This document shows, one piece after another, positions 31,665 to 40,252 of a DNA stretch of 52,342 nt. A program made the translations under genes and the position numbers. The DNA is from Agromyces salentinus. GTDB taxonomy: Bacteria; Actinomycetota; Actinomycetes; Actinomycetales; Microbacteriaceae. Each line of letters begins with the position of its first letter. The first letter of the stretch is position 1. The stretch covers positions 1-52,342 of the forward strand of contig NZ_WBIR01000024.1 in NCBI RefSeq assembly GCF_009749395.1, in the 5' to 3' direction. The notes beneath the pieces were generated by a model. The model did no database searches. It was given only the letters and a program-made list of their open reading frames with translations, and was not told the origin of the DNA.

Positions 31665-34148
31665 ATGCCTTCGCAGCATCCGCTGTTCACGGTGACGCAC
31701 GAACCGTGGGCCGAGCCGCTCACCCGCCCGGCGATGGGCAACGAGGTCGATCGGCACGAGCGCATCTCCCTCACGAACCGGTACGTCGAGGCACGCGGCA
31801 TCCCCGTGATCCCGGTCTCGGGCGAACTGCACTACAGCCGCGTCCCGCGCGCCGAGTGGGGCGAGCGCCTGCGCCTCATGCGCTCCGGCGGCGTCACGGT
31901 CGTCGCCTCGTACCTCATCTGGAACCACCACGAACCCGTGCAGGGCGAGGTGGGCTTCGAGGGCGACCTGGACGTCGCCGCGTTCGTGCGAACGGCCGCC
32001 GACGCCGGACTCGACGTCGTGCTCCGCCTCGGTCCATGGATCCACGGCGAGGTGCGCAACGGCGGCTTCCCCGACTGGGTGCAGCACGCGGCCGTCGCGC
32101 ACCGCACCGACGACGCCGGCTACCTCGCGCTCGTCGAGGCGTGGTTCGCCGCGCTCGGCGCGCAGCTCGCGCCCCTCTGCGGCCCGGCGAGCAACGTCAT
32201 CGCGATCCAGCTCGACAACGAGCTCTACGACCAGCCCGGCCACCTCGCGACCCTCAAGCGGATCGCCCGCCGACACGGACTCGTCGCGCCCGTCTACACC
32301 GCGACGGCCTGGGGCGGCGCCGAGCTGCCCGACGGCGAGGTGCTCCCCCTCTACGGCGGCTACGGCGACGGCTTCTGGGTCGACGCCGACCACGACTGGG
32401 ACACGACCTTCCGCGAGCACTTCTTCTTCTCGCACACGTGGGACGACCCCGGCATCGGCGCCGACCTGCGCGCGCACCCCGGCATCGGGCGACGCCCCGA
32501 GACGCCGCGGCTGCCGTCGGCCTCCTTCCCGGCCGCCACCTGCGAGCTGGGCGGCGGCATGGCGACGGCCTACCACCGGCGTCCACTCCTCGGCGGGGCG
32601 GATGTCGCCGCGGTCGCGCACAACAAGATCGGCAACGGCTCGGGCTGGCAGGGCTACTACATGTACGCGGGCGGCACGAACCCGGGACCCGGACTGCAGG
32701 AGTCCCACGACACGGAGTACCCGAACGACCTGCCCGAGTTCGACTACGACTTCCACGCCCCCATCGGCGCCGCCGGACGCCTCGGGCCGGCCCACGCGGC
32801 GCTCCGTCGCCAGCACGCCTTCCTCGCCGCGTTCGGCGACCGGCTCGCGCCGATGCCCTCGACGCTTCCCGGCCACCACCCGACGAACGTCGAGGACGCC
32901 GAGACGCTCCGCTGGGCGATCCGCAGCGACGGGGCATCCGGCTGGCTGTTCATCACCTGGCAGCAGCCGCACGTGCCGCTCGGCACCGCGCGCGACGTGC
33001 AGTTCGACGTGACCCTCGACGCGGCGGCGGGGGGCTCGCTCGTGCTGCCGCATGCGCCCATCGACGTGCCGGCCGGGACGATCGCGCACTGGCCCCTGCG
33101 CCTCGAGCTCGGTGGCGTGCGCCTGGACTGGGCGACCGCGTCGGCGCTGACCGTGCTGCCGGGGGTGGATGCCGCAGCCGCGACCTCCTCGGACGCCTCG
33201 GACTCCTCGGTGCCGACGCTCGTGCTCGTCGCCGAGCCGGGCATCCCGGTCGAGTTCGCGACCGCGGCCTCGGTCGCCCTCGCCGACGCCGACGCCGGGA
33301 CCGGCGCCCATGCGCGTGCGGATGTCGCGGTGCTGACCTTCCGGGCCCCGGGGGTCGTGCTCGTGGACACCGCCGAGCCGCGCCTCATCGCGCTCGAGCA
33401 GGGCGGCGCCCGGCTCGACCTCCTCGTGCTCCCGGCCGCCTCGGCCGACGACGTGTGGGTGCTCGACGAGAGCGGACACCGCCGCCTCGTGCTGAGCACG
33501 GACCCCGTCTTCGAGGACGCCGACGGTCGCCTCGCCGTGCGCGCCGAGCGCCGGCCCGACGTGCAGGAGTACGACGCGGCATCCGGTCGCTTCGAGGCGG
33601 TCGCCGTTGCGGTTGACGGGGGCGGCTCGGCCGAGGCGGCTGACGCCCCGGGCGGCACGTTCGCCGTCGAGGTGGGCGCGCCCGCGCCCGGCGAGGCGCC
33701 GCCCGCGAGCTACGGCGAGCGCCACGGCCGCGCCTCGTCACCCTCGCGCGAGGAGGTCGCCCGCCACGGCACGGCCTTCCCGCTCGCGCTGCCCGCGGCA
33801 CGCGGCGGCCGTCGATACCTCGAGATCGAGTGGGCCGGCGACGTCGCCCGTCTCGAACTCGACGGCGTCGTCGTCGCGGATCGCTTCTGGGACGGCACGA
33901 CGTGGACCGTCGGGCTCGACGCCCTCGGCCTCGGCGAGCGCGTCGACGACGATCGCTCCGGCACGGCAGCGGATGCCGCGGAGCTGGTGCTCCGCATCGT
34001 GCCGCTGCACTCCGACGCGGCCGTGCACCTGCCCGAGGCGGCCGCCGCCCGACGCGCGGAGGCTGCCCACGCGGCATCCGACGCTCCCCTGATCTCCCTC
34101 GACGCCGTGCGCGTCGTCGAGGCCCCGCTCTGGAGGGAGCAGCACTAG
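31665..34148 (+). CDS. GH35-type beta-galactosidase
   Basis: Cleaves terminal beta-galactosyl residues; 827 residues, no signal peptide, so probably cytoplasmic. The TIM barrel has VSGELHYSRVP, IWNHHEP, the acid/base region IQLDNEL (Glu186) and the nucleophile region ATCELGGGM (Glu294). The C-terminal half contains beta-rich domains with Ala/Asp-rich linkers (for instance around 500 and 660). AAGGGAG precedes ATG 31665. It is the first rightward gene of the divergent galactan locus and precedes the GH53 gene by 129 bp. Confidence 0.9.
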   Translation: MPSQHPLFTVTHEPWAEPLTRPAMGNEVDRHERISLTNRYVEARGIPVIPVSGELHYSRVPRAEWGERLRLMRSGGVTVVASYLIWNHHEPVQGEVGFEGDLDVAAFVRTAADAGLDVVLRLGPWIHGEVRNGGFPDWVQHAAVAHRTDDAGYLALVEAWFAALGAQLAPLCGPASNVIAIQLDNELYDQPGHLATLKRIARRHGLVAPVYTATAWGGAELPDGEVLPLYGGYGDGFWVDADHDWDTTFREHFFFSHTWDDPGIGADLRAHPGIGRRPETPRLPSASFPAATCELGGGMATAYHRRPLLGGADVAAVAHNKIGNGSGWQGYYMYAGGTNPGPGLQESHDTEYPNDLPEFDYDFHAPIGAAGRLGPAHAALRRQHAFLAAFGDRLAPMPSTLPGHHPTNVEDAETLRWAIRSDGASGWLFITWQQPHVPLGTARDVQFDVTLDAAAGGSLVLPHAPIDVPAGTIAHWPLRLELGGVRLDWATASALTVLPGVDAAAATSSDASDSSVPTLVLVAEPGIPVEFATAASVALADADAGTGAHARADVAVLTFRAPGVVLVDTAEPRLIALEQGGARLDLLVLPAASADDVWVLDESGHRRLVLSTDPVFEDADGRLAVRAERRPDVQEYDAASGRFEAVAVAVDGGGSAEAADAPGGTFAVEVGAPAPGEAPPASYGERHGRASSPSREEVARHGTAFPLALPAARGGRRYLEIEWAGDVARLELDGVVVADRFWDGTTWTVGLDALGLGERVDDDRSGTAADAAELVLRIVPLHSDAAVHLPEAAAARRAEAAHAASDAPLISLDAVRVVEAPLWREQH

Positions 34149-34277
34149 CACCACCGCACCATCACCGCACCACCCGCGCCCCGCTCGACCGAATGGGACG
34201 CACGCACCCGCAGCGCCGCGGCATCCGCTCCTTCGGAGTCGGCACCCGCGGGGCCGCAGACCGAGAGGAGTGGCACC

Positions 34278-36470
34278 ATGTGGAACCGAACGACGAGAGG
34301 GCCGGGCGGCGTCGCCGCTGCCGCGGCGCTCAGCCTCGCCCTGACCGGCGCGGCGCTGACGCCCGCGGCCTGGGCGGCCGACGGCCCCGGCGAGGCGGGC
34401 GACGGTCCGGTCGAGGCCGGCATCTTCGTGCCGAAGGTCGAGGGGCTCTCCCCCGACTTCGTGAACGGCGTCGACGTGTCGACCGTGCTGTCGCTCGAGG
34501 AGAGCGGGGTCGTGTTCCGGGATGCCGCCGGGCAGCCGGCCGACCTGTTCGACGTGCTCGCCGACAGCGGGGTGAACACCGTCCGCGTCCGCGTGTGGAA
34601 CGACCCCTTCGACGCCGAGGGCCGAGGGTACGGCGGCGGCAACGTCGACGCGGCGCGAGCCGTCGAGATCGGCGAGCGCGCGACATCCGCGGGGCTCAGC
34701 GTGCTCGTCGACTTCCACTACGCGGACTTCTGGGCGGACCCCGCCCGACAGCTCGCGCCCAAGGCCTGGGCCGGTCTCGCCGGCGACGACCTCGAGGCGG
34801 CCCTGCACGACTACACGGCCGAGACGCTGCAGTCCTTCGAGGACGCGGGCGTGGACGTCGGCATGGTGCAGGTCGGCAATGAGACGAACAACGCCATCGC
34901 CGGGTACTCGCGCCCGGGCACGGCGATCGACGAGCCGTTCGCCGACCTGATCCAGGCGGGCAGCAGCGCCGTGCGCGAGGTGCTCCCCGACGCCCTCGTC
35001 GCCGTGCACTTCACCAACCCTGAGACGCCGAACCGGTACGCGACCTACGCCGCCGGCCTCGCGTCGTTCGGCGTCGACTACGACGTGTTCGCGAGCTCGT
35101 ACTACCCGTACTGGCACGGCACGACCGCGAACCTCACCGCGGCGCTGACGCACGTCGCGACGACGTACGGCAAGCAGGTCATGGTCGCCGAGACCTCGTG
35201 GGCGCACACCCTCGAGGACGGCGACGGGTACGGCAACGTCATCGGCTCGGGCACGATCACGGACCAGTACCCGGTGAGCGTGCAGGGCCAGGCGAGCCAG
35301 CTCCGCGACGTGATCGCGGCCGTCTCGGCGGTCGGTCCCGCCGGCGTCGGCGTCTTCTACTGGGAGCCGGCGTGGGTGCCGGTCGGTCCGCCCTCCGAGC
35401 TCGAGGCGAACCGTGCGCTCTGGGAGCAGTTCGGATCGGGCTGGGCGACGTCGGCCGCCTCCGAGTACGACCCCGTGCACGTGGGCGAGTTCTACGGCGG
35501 CTCCGCGTGGGACAACCAGGGCCTCTTCGGCTTCGACGGCACGGCCCTCGAGTCGCTGCGGACCTTCGAGTACGTGCGCACGGGCGCGGTCGCGCCGCGC
35601 GAGGTCGTCTCGATCGAGCAGGTCGCCCTGACGGTGACCGACGGCTCGCCCGTGGCGCTGCCCGCCACGATCACCGTGACGTACAACGACGGCACGACGG
35701 AGCATCCGGCGGTCGACTGGAGCAGCGCCGTGGACTGGATCCGCGGGGTCGGCACCTACTCGATCCCCGGCGTCACCGAGACCGGGCTCGCGGTCACCGC
35801 GTCGGTCGTCGTCGAGGCGCCGAACTTCGTGCGCAACCCCGGCTTCGAGGACCCCGACGTGTCCGACTGGCGCTTCACGGGCCCCGCGGCGCGCCAGCCG
35901 TCGTCGGACGCGTTCGCCGGCGAGCACGCCGTGACCTTCTGGAACGGCTCGGCCTACGAGACCTCGGCGATGCAGACGGTGACGGATGTCCCGGCCGGCA
36001 CGTACTCGCTGCAGGCGACCACGCAGGGCACGAACAGCCCAGCGACCGACGTGCGCACGCTCACGGCGACCACGTCGGAGGGAACCTGGAGCGTGCCGCT
36101 CGAGTTCACCGCGTGGAACGAGTTCCACACCGCGACCCTGCCCGACGTGGTCGTCGGCGCCGACGGCGTGGTCGAGATCTCCGCGGAGTTCTCGCTCTCG
36201 GGCGGCGCCTGGGGCGTGCTCGACGAGGTGCGGCTCACCGCGGCCGACGACGACGGCCCGTCGGTGCGCACGAAGGTGCTCGAGGTGGCGCTCGCCGGCG
36301 CGGCGCGCATCGACCGGGAGCGCTTCACGGCGGCATCCGTCGCCCGGCTCGACGAGGCTGTCGCCGTCGGCGAGGTCGTGCTCGCCGGATCGCGGGCGAC
36401 CCAGCGCGACGTGGTGCGGGCGACGGCGCTCATCGCGAAGGCGATGCTGCAGCTGAAGCGCGCGAAGTAG
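34278..36470 (+). CDS. Secreted GH53 arabinogalactan endo-beta-1,4-galactanase
   Basis: Cuts beta-1,4-galactan outside the cell. 730 residues with a signal peptide of about 33 residues ending AAWA. The GH53 barrel carries acid/base Glu202 (VGNET) and nucleophile Glu305 (VAETSW). After about residue 440 comes a bacterial Ig-like domain (ITVTYNDGTTEHPAV), a carbohydrate-binding-like beta-sandwich (FVRNPGFEDPDVSDW...LDEVRL), and a C-terminal helical FIVAR-like segment. No sortase or transmembrane anchor is seen. AGGAG is 8 nt before the ATG. It feeds oligosaccharides to the adjacent ABC importer. Confidence 0.93.
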   Translation: MWNRTTRGPGGVAAAAALSLALTGAALTPAAWAADGPGEAGDGPVEAGIFVPKVEGLSPDFVNGVDVSTVLSLEESGVVFRDAAGQPADLFDVLADSGVNTVRVRVWNDPFDAEGRGYGGGNVDAARAVEIGERATSAGLSVLVDFHYADFWADPARQLAPKAWAGLAGDDLEAALHDYTAETLQSFEDAGVDVGMVQVGNETNNAIAGYSRPGTAIDEPFADLIQAGSSAVREVLPDALVAVHFTNPETPNRYATYAAGLASFGVDYDVFASSYYPYWHGTTANLTAALTHVATTYGKQVMVAETSWAHTLEDGDGYGNVIGSGTITDQYPVSVQGQASQLRDVIAAVSAVGPAGVGVFYWEPAWVPVGPPSELEANRALWEQFGSGWATSAASEYDPVHVGEFYGGSAWDNQGLFGFDGTALESLRTFEYVRTGAVAPREVVSIEQVALTVTDGSPVALPATITVTYNDGTTEHPAVDWSSAVDWIRGVGTYSIPGVTETGLAVTASVVVEAPNFVRNPGFEDPDVSDWRFTGPAARQPSSDAFAGEHAVTFWNGSAYETSAMQTVTDVPAGTYSLQATTQGTNSPATDVRTLTATTSEGTWSVPLEFTAWNEFHTATLPDVVVGADGVVEISAEFSLSGGAWGVLDEVRLTAADDDGPSVRTKVLEVALAGAARIDRERFTAASVARLDEAVAVGEVVLAGSRATQRDVVRATALIAKAMLQLKRAK

Positions 36471-36555
36471 CGGGCGCGGGGTGGCGGAGGTCTCCCGCCA
36501 CCCCGGGTCCGTGTCGGGGGGCCGACGTACGCTCGGAACGACGGAAGGATCATCG

Positions 36556-37035
36556 ATGACCGACCACGCGACATCCGCCCCCACCGGCCACACCGCCGTC
36601 GAACCGTTCGCGTTCGACCCCGAGAACGACGTGCACGCCCGCGCCCTCGCCCGGCTCGCGAGCGAGCGCATCGCCTGGCTCGGCACGACCGGCCGCAACG
36701 GCTACCCGCACGCGGTGCCCGTCTGGTTCCTCTGGCACGACGGCGCCGTGATCGTCATGAGCGAGCCGACCTCAGCGAAGGTGCGCAACGCCGACCACGA
36801 CGGGCGCGTGCTGGTGCACCTCGAGTCCGGGCACGACGAGGAGCAGCTCACGGTGCTGCAGGGCAGGGCCGAGGTGCTGCACGACGCCTCGTCGTCGTGG
36901 CTTCCGGCCATCGGCGAGGCCTACCTCGCCAAGTACGAGCACGACCTCCCGCCGCTGAAGCTCACGGTCGAGTCGATGGCGGCGAAGTACAGCACGGTCA
37001 TCCGCGTGGTGCCCGAGAAGCTCATCGCCTGGTGA
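36556..37035 (+). CDS. Pyridoxamine-phosphate-oxidase-like (PPOX class, F420/FMN) protein
   Basis: 159 residues with the split-barrel pattern: RIAWLGTTGRNGYPHAVPVWFLW, then VIVMSEPTSAKVRNADHDGRVLVHLE and a C-terminal AAKYSTVIRVVPEKLIAW. The order fits the PPOX-class F420-dependent oxidoreductases of actinobacteria; the cofactor cannot be decided by eye. ATG 36556 with GAAGGA 7 nt upstream. It is followed 15 bp later by the epoxide hydrolase and may be cotranscribed with it. Confidence 0.85.
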   Translation: MTDHATSAPTGHTAVEPFAFDPENDVHARALARLASERIAWLGTTGRNGYPHAVPVWFLWHDGAVIVMSEPTSAKVRNADHDGRVLVHLESGHDEEQLTVLQGRAEVLHDASSSWLPAIGEAYLAKYEHDLPPLKLTVESMAAKYSTVIRVVPEKLIAW

Positions 37036-37050
37036 CGGGGTGACCGCGGC

Positions 37051-38172
37051 ATGACCGAGCCACGCCCGTTCGAGCTCCACGTCAGCGACGAGGAGCTCGG
37101 CGACCTGCGCGAGCGCCTCGCGCGCACCCGCTTCCTCGACGATTCGCCGCGCAAGCCCGCGTCGGGAATGGATGCCGCCTCCCTCCGCGAGCTCGTCGAG
37201 GCCTGGCGCGGCTGGGACTGGCGAGCCCGCGAGGCGTGGCTCAACGCGCATCCGCAGTTCATCGCCGACGTCGGCGATGCGGCCGTGCACTTCGCGCACC
37301 TCCGGTCGGAGCGAGCGGATGCCCCCGCGCTGCTCGTCATGCACGGCTGGCCGCACACGTTCGCGCTGCAGCTCGACTTCGCCGATCGGCTGCCCGACTT
37401 CCACGTCGTCGTGGCGAGCCTGCCCGGCTTCGCGTTCTCGTCGCCGTACGCCGACGGCCCCATGTCCGAGACGCGCATCGCGGCGACCATGCACCGCCTC
37501 ATGACCGAGGTCCTCGGCTACGAGCGGTACCTCACGTACGGCGAGGACGTCACCGCGAACGTCAGCGACCTCATCGCGGCCCGCTACGCCGACCACGTCG
37601 AGGGCATCCTCGTGACGCATGCGCACTTCCCGAACGGCGATGAGCGCGCGGCACTCACCGATCCCGACGAGCGGGCGTTCTTCGCCGGCATCGCCGACTT
37701 CCACGAGGCGCACGGCGCCTACGGGCACGTGCAGTCCACGCGCCCCGACACGCTCGCCGCGGCGCTCAACGACTCCCCTGCGGGCCTGCTCGCCTGGCTC
37801 GCCGAGAAGCTCGTCGAGTGGAGCGACACCCCGCCGGGGTATCCGTCGGCCGTCGAACGGCGCATCTCGCGCGACCGCATCCTCACGGAGGCGATGATCT
37901 TCTGGGTCACCCAGTCGATCGGCACGTCGTTCCGGCCGTATTACGAGGGCGCCGACCAGCCCGATCCGATCCCGCCGACGTCGGTTCCCGCGTCCGTGCA
38001 CATCCAGCGGCACGAGGCCGCGTATCCCGAGTCGCTCGTGCGCCGTCACTACCTCGACCTGCGCGTCTTCGAACGGCTCGACGAGGGCGGGCACTTCACG
38101 GCCGCCGAGGTACCCGACGCCCTCGCCGAACGCCTGCGCTCCTTCGCGAGGTCGCTCGGCGCGTTCGACTGA
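37051..38172 (+). CDS. Epoxide hydrolase-family alpha/beta hydrolase
   Basis: 373 residues. N-terminal EHN domain (FELHVSDEELGDLRERLARTRF) typical of microsomal-type epoxide hydrolases, then an alpha/beta-hydrolase core with oxyanion HGWPHTF, nucleophile elbow YGEDVTAN (Asp) and the catalytic His in DEGGHFTAAE. The substrate is unknown. It starts 15 bp after the PPOX gene. The stop is immediately followed by a 32-bp perfect palindrome. Confidence 0.9.
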   Translation: MTEPRPFELHVSDEELGDLRERLARTRFLDDSPRKPASGMDAASLRELVEAWRGWDWRAREAWLNAHPQFIADVGDAAVHFAHLRSERADAPALLVMHGWPHTFALQLDFADRLPDFHVVVASLPGFAFSSPYADGPMSETRIAATMHRLMTEVLGYERYLTYGEDVTANVSDLIAARYADHVEGILVTHAHFPNGDERAALTDPDERAFFAGIADFHEAHGAYGHVQSTRPDTLAAALNDSPAGLLAWLAEKLVEWSDTPPGYPSAVERRISRDRILTEAMIFWVTQSIGTSFRPYYEGADQPDPIPPTSVPASVHIQRHEAAYPESLVRRHYLDLRVFERLDEGGHFTAAEVPDALAERLRSFARSLGAFD

Positions 38173-38204
38173 AGCGGGGTCCGACCGATCGGTCGGACCC
38201 CGCT
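38173..38204. terminator. 32-bp perfect palindrome, bidirectional terminator
   Basis: Half-site AGCGGGGTCCGACCGA followed directly by its complement, with no unpaired loop by sequence. It begins at the base after the epoxide hydrolase stop and ends 15 bp before the stop of the convergent reductase gene, so it can serve both. Confidence 0.75.
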
Positions 38205-38219
38205 CGACGGGCCTCGTGC

Positions 38220-38867
38220 CTACGCGGCGGTGGCGCGCTCGGCCCTGGCGAGGTTCGCGACGAGCTCGTCGCGGTTCTGCGACACGCCGTAGGCGGGCTG
38301 GTCGCGCTCGACGCGCCAGCTCTCGGCGAGCGGGCCGATGTTGACGGTGTCGAAGCCGAACTGGTCGTACAGGTCGGTGACGAACTGCGCTGCGTCGTCG
38401 TGGTCGCTCGACGTGGCGAGGGCGCGACGGCCCGGCGTGCCTGCGGGACGCCCGGTGGTCGTGATGTCCGCGGCGGTGATGTGGTTGAAGCCCTTGGCGA
38501 CGCGGCTGGTCGCGAGGTGCTGCTGCAGCATGCCGCTCACGGTGTCGCGTCCCTCGTCGAGCGCGGGCACGTGGCCGTCGCGCTCCCAGTAGTAGTTGTT
38601 CGTGTCGATGACGATCTTGCCCGCGAGGGGCTCGACCGGCACCGAGCCGTACGCCTTGAACGGCACGGTCACGACCGCGACATCCGCTGCCTGTGCCGCC
38701 TGCTCCGCGGTGCCCGCGGTGGCCTTGGGGCCGAGCTCGGCGACGAGGTCGGTGAGGGTCTCGGGTCCGCGCGAGTTCGAGATGACCACCTCGTATCCGT
38801 TCGCGACGGCCGCGCGTGCGACCTGGCTGCCGATGTGTCCTGCTCCGATGAATCCGATCGTTGTCAT
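38220..38867 (-). CDS. NADPH-dependent F420 reductase-like / NADP-binding oxidoreductase
   Basis: 215 residues. N-terminal Rossmann motif IGFIGAGHIGSQVAR with SNSRGPETL for the NADP phosphate, as in the Fno/NADP-oxidoreductase coenzyme F420-dependent family. VDTNNYYWERDG, KGFNHI and ATSSDHDDAAQFV follow the family pattern. The chosen ATG at 38867 has no good Shine-Dalgarno. Whether it uses F420 is unproven. It converges with the epoxide hydrolase gene. Confidence 0.82.
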   Translation of the reverse strand: MTTIGFIGAGHIGSQVARAAVANGYEVVISNSRGPETLTDLVAELGPKATAGTAEQAAQAADVAVVTVPFKAYGSVPVEPLAGKIVIDTNNYYWERDGHVPALDEGRDTVSGMLQQHLATSRVAKGFNHITAADITTTGRPAGTPGRRALATSSDHDDAAQFVTDLYDQFGFDTVNIGPLAESWRVERDQPAYGVSQNRDELVANLARAERATAA

Positions 38868-38990
38868 AGTGAGGAACAACGGATGCCGCGCCCCGCGCAT
38901 TCCCGATTCGCGTTGCAGAAGACAACGGAGTTTCGATGCAGGTCATCGCGATCCGTGCCGACGGAAACCCGCGCACGCGCGTGCCCGCGA

Positions 38991-39005
38991 GGGCTTGTCA
39001 AGCCC
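38991..39005. promoter_or_regulatory. 15-bp inverted repeat upstream of the small acidic gene
   Basis: GGGCTTGTCAAGCCC, arms of 6 bp around GTC, in the divergent gap between the reductase and the acidic-protein gene. The arms match the GGGCTTGAC/GTCAAGCCC pair near 20412-20529, which suggests a shared DNA-binding protein, but function is unproven. Confidence 0.4.
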
Positions 39006-39073
39006 CTGACAGCCGCACCGTCGGCGACGAGAGTTGAACTGCGCGGATGGCGCCATGAAGAAACGGAGCGACG

Positions 39074-39472
39074 ATGACGGATCCCATGAACTCCCAGCCC
39101 TTCACCCCCGACCCCGATGCGACCGACCTCGACGGCGAGTACACCGACACCGACTTCGGCGACGACACGGAACTCGGCGGCGACGCGGACCTGGCGGAGC
39201 GGGCCTCTCGCGCCGGCGCGGACACGGGCCTCGGCACGGGCGTCGAGGGCGAGTACACCGACACCGACTTCGGCGCGGACAGCGCGCTCGGCAGCGACGA
39301 CGACCTCGACGATGACGACGACGAGCTCCGCGACCTGGACCGCTCGAACGACCAGCCGGCGGGCGGCGACCGCCCCGACGGCGTCGGACCGGGTGCACCG
39401 GGCAACGCCCAGCCGATGACGGAGTCCACCGATGGCGGGCTCCGCGGCGGAGACCCGGGCGTCGAGGAGTGA
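39074..39472 (+). CDS. Small acidic protein with a repeated GEYTDTDFG motif
   Basis: 132 residues, very rich in Asp, Gly and Glu, no hydrophobic segment. GEYTDTDFG occurs twice (residues 21-29 and 59-67), each followed by an acidic D..LG.D.DL stretch; the encoding 28 bp are identical in the two places (39134-39161 and 39248-39275), so this is a recent internal duplication. GGAG precedes the ATG at a good distance. I do not recognise a family. It converges with the Hsp20 gene and may be a stress protein, since another small acidic protein lies on the other side. Confidence 0.75.
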   Translation: MTDPMNSQPFTPDPDATDLDGEYTDTDFGDDTELGGDADLAERASRAGADTGLGTGVEGEYTDTDFGADSALGSDDDLDDDDDELRDLDRSNDQPAGGDRPDGVGPGAPGNAQPMTESTDGGLRGGDPGVEE

Positions 39473-39507
39473 CGGGCGCGGCCTCGAGCCGCTGAGACCC
39501 GCAGAAC

Positions 39508-39543
39508 ACACGAGGGCGGATGCCGCGGCATCCGCCCTCGTGT
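39508..39543. terminator. 36-bp perfect palindrome, bidirectional terminator
   Basis: Half-site ACACGAGGGCGGATGCCG followed directly by its complement, between the convergent acidic-protein and Hsp20 genes (16 bp before the latter's stop). The centre is GGATGCCG/CGGCATCC, the frequent word of this genome. Confidence 0.8.
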
Positions 39544-39559
39544 CATGCGACCCGCGAGA

Positions 39560-40009
39560 TCAGCTCTCGGCGGCTGCGACCTGCTTCGGCGCTTCGGCCG
39601 TCGCCGAGCGCACCTCGACCTTGCGCGGCTTCGCGCGCTCGGACATGGGCACGAGCACGCTGAGCACGCCGTTGTCGTAGTGCGCGCTGATGCCGGCGGT
39701 GTCGATGCCGTCGCCGATCGTGAGCTGGCGCAGGAACGAGCCGCTCGGCCGCTCGTGCGCGAGCCACTGCACGCCCTCGCCGCCGCTGCCGCTGTCGCGC
39801 AGCGTGCGCTCGGCGCGGATCGTCAGCAGCTGGCCGTCGACGTCGATGTCGATCGAGCCCGGATCGACGCCCGGGAGATCGGCACTCAGCACGTAGTGAT
39901 CGCCGTCGCGGTGCAGGTCGATCGGCATCATCCGCGGGCCCTGCCTCGAGTCGAGCATGCTCGCCGCGAGGCGGTCGAGTTCACGGAACGGGTCCCAGGT
40001 GACAGGCAT
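39560..40009 (-). CDS. Hsp20-family small heat-shock protein
   Basis: ATP-independent holdase chaperone of 149 residues. The alpha-crystallin domain spans about residues 28-130 (DLHRDGDHYVLSADLPGV; IDIDVDGQLLTIRAER; and the C-terminal NGVLSVLVP, the GVL....P motif). ATG 40009 has AGGAGGAG 3-4 nt upstream; the longer in-frame start lacks such a site. The upstream region carries a HAIR-like element and a CIRCE element, so control by HspR and HrcA is probable. Confidence 0.93.
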   Translation of the reverse strand: MPVTWDPFRELDRLAASMLDSRQGPRMMPIDLHRDGDHYVLSADLPGVDPGSIDIDVDGQLLTIRAERTLRDSGSGGEGVQWLAHERPSGSFLRQLTIGDGIDTAGISAHYDNGVLSVLVPMSERAKPRKVEVRSATAEAPKQVAAAES

Positions 40010-40071
40010 GGTCTCCTCCTCATCTGTGTCTCGCTTGACCGCGGGACGCCCACGATCAAGGGGTTCCAAGG

Positions 40072-40092
40072 GTTGAGCCTCTTCCGCTCAAC
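40072..40092. promoter_or_regulatory. HAIR-like element (HspR site) upstream of Hsp20
   Basis: GTTGAGC-N7-GCTCAAC: perfect 7-bp arms with the 7-bp spacing of the HspR consensus CTTGAGT-N7-ACTCAAG, differing at the outer and inner bases of each arm. It lies in the expected leader just downstream of the hsp20 -10. Confidence 0.7.
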
Positions 40093-40099
40093 TATGAAA

Positions 40100-40129
40100 A
40101 TGTTAGCACTCTCGGTCGGAGAGTGCCAA
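40100..40129 (-). promoter_or_regulatory. hsp20 promoter
   Basis: On the minus strand TTGGCA (40124-40129), 18-bp spacer, TAACAT (40100-40105). The CIRCE element covers the -35, the spacer and part of the -10. Confidence 0.65.
40103..40129. promoter_or_regulatory. CIRCE element (HrcA site) upstream of Hsp20
   Basis: TTAGCACTC-N9-GAGTGCCAA, one mismatch to the CIRCE consensus TTAGCACTC-N9-GAGTGCTAA. This is the binding site of HrcA, the repressor of groESL-type operons. Confidence 0.9.
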
Positions 40130-40252
40130 GATGCACCGGCCAGATTTTCACGTCCTCGAACTCGTCGTGGTGGGCCCTCGAGGGCAGGCTGTCAACCCGC
40201 TCGTGCGCCCGCCGCGCACGTGGAAACGTGGCATCCGGAAAGGAGCACTGAC

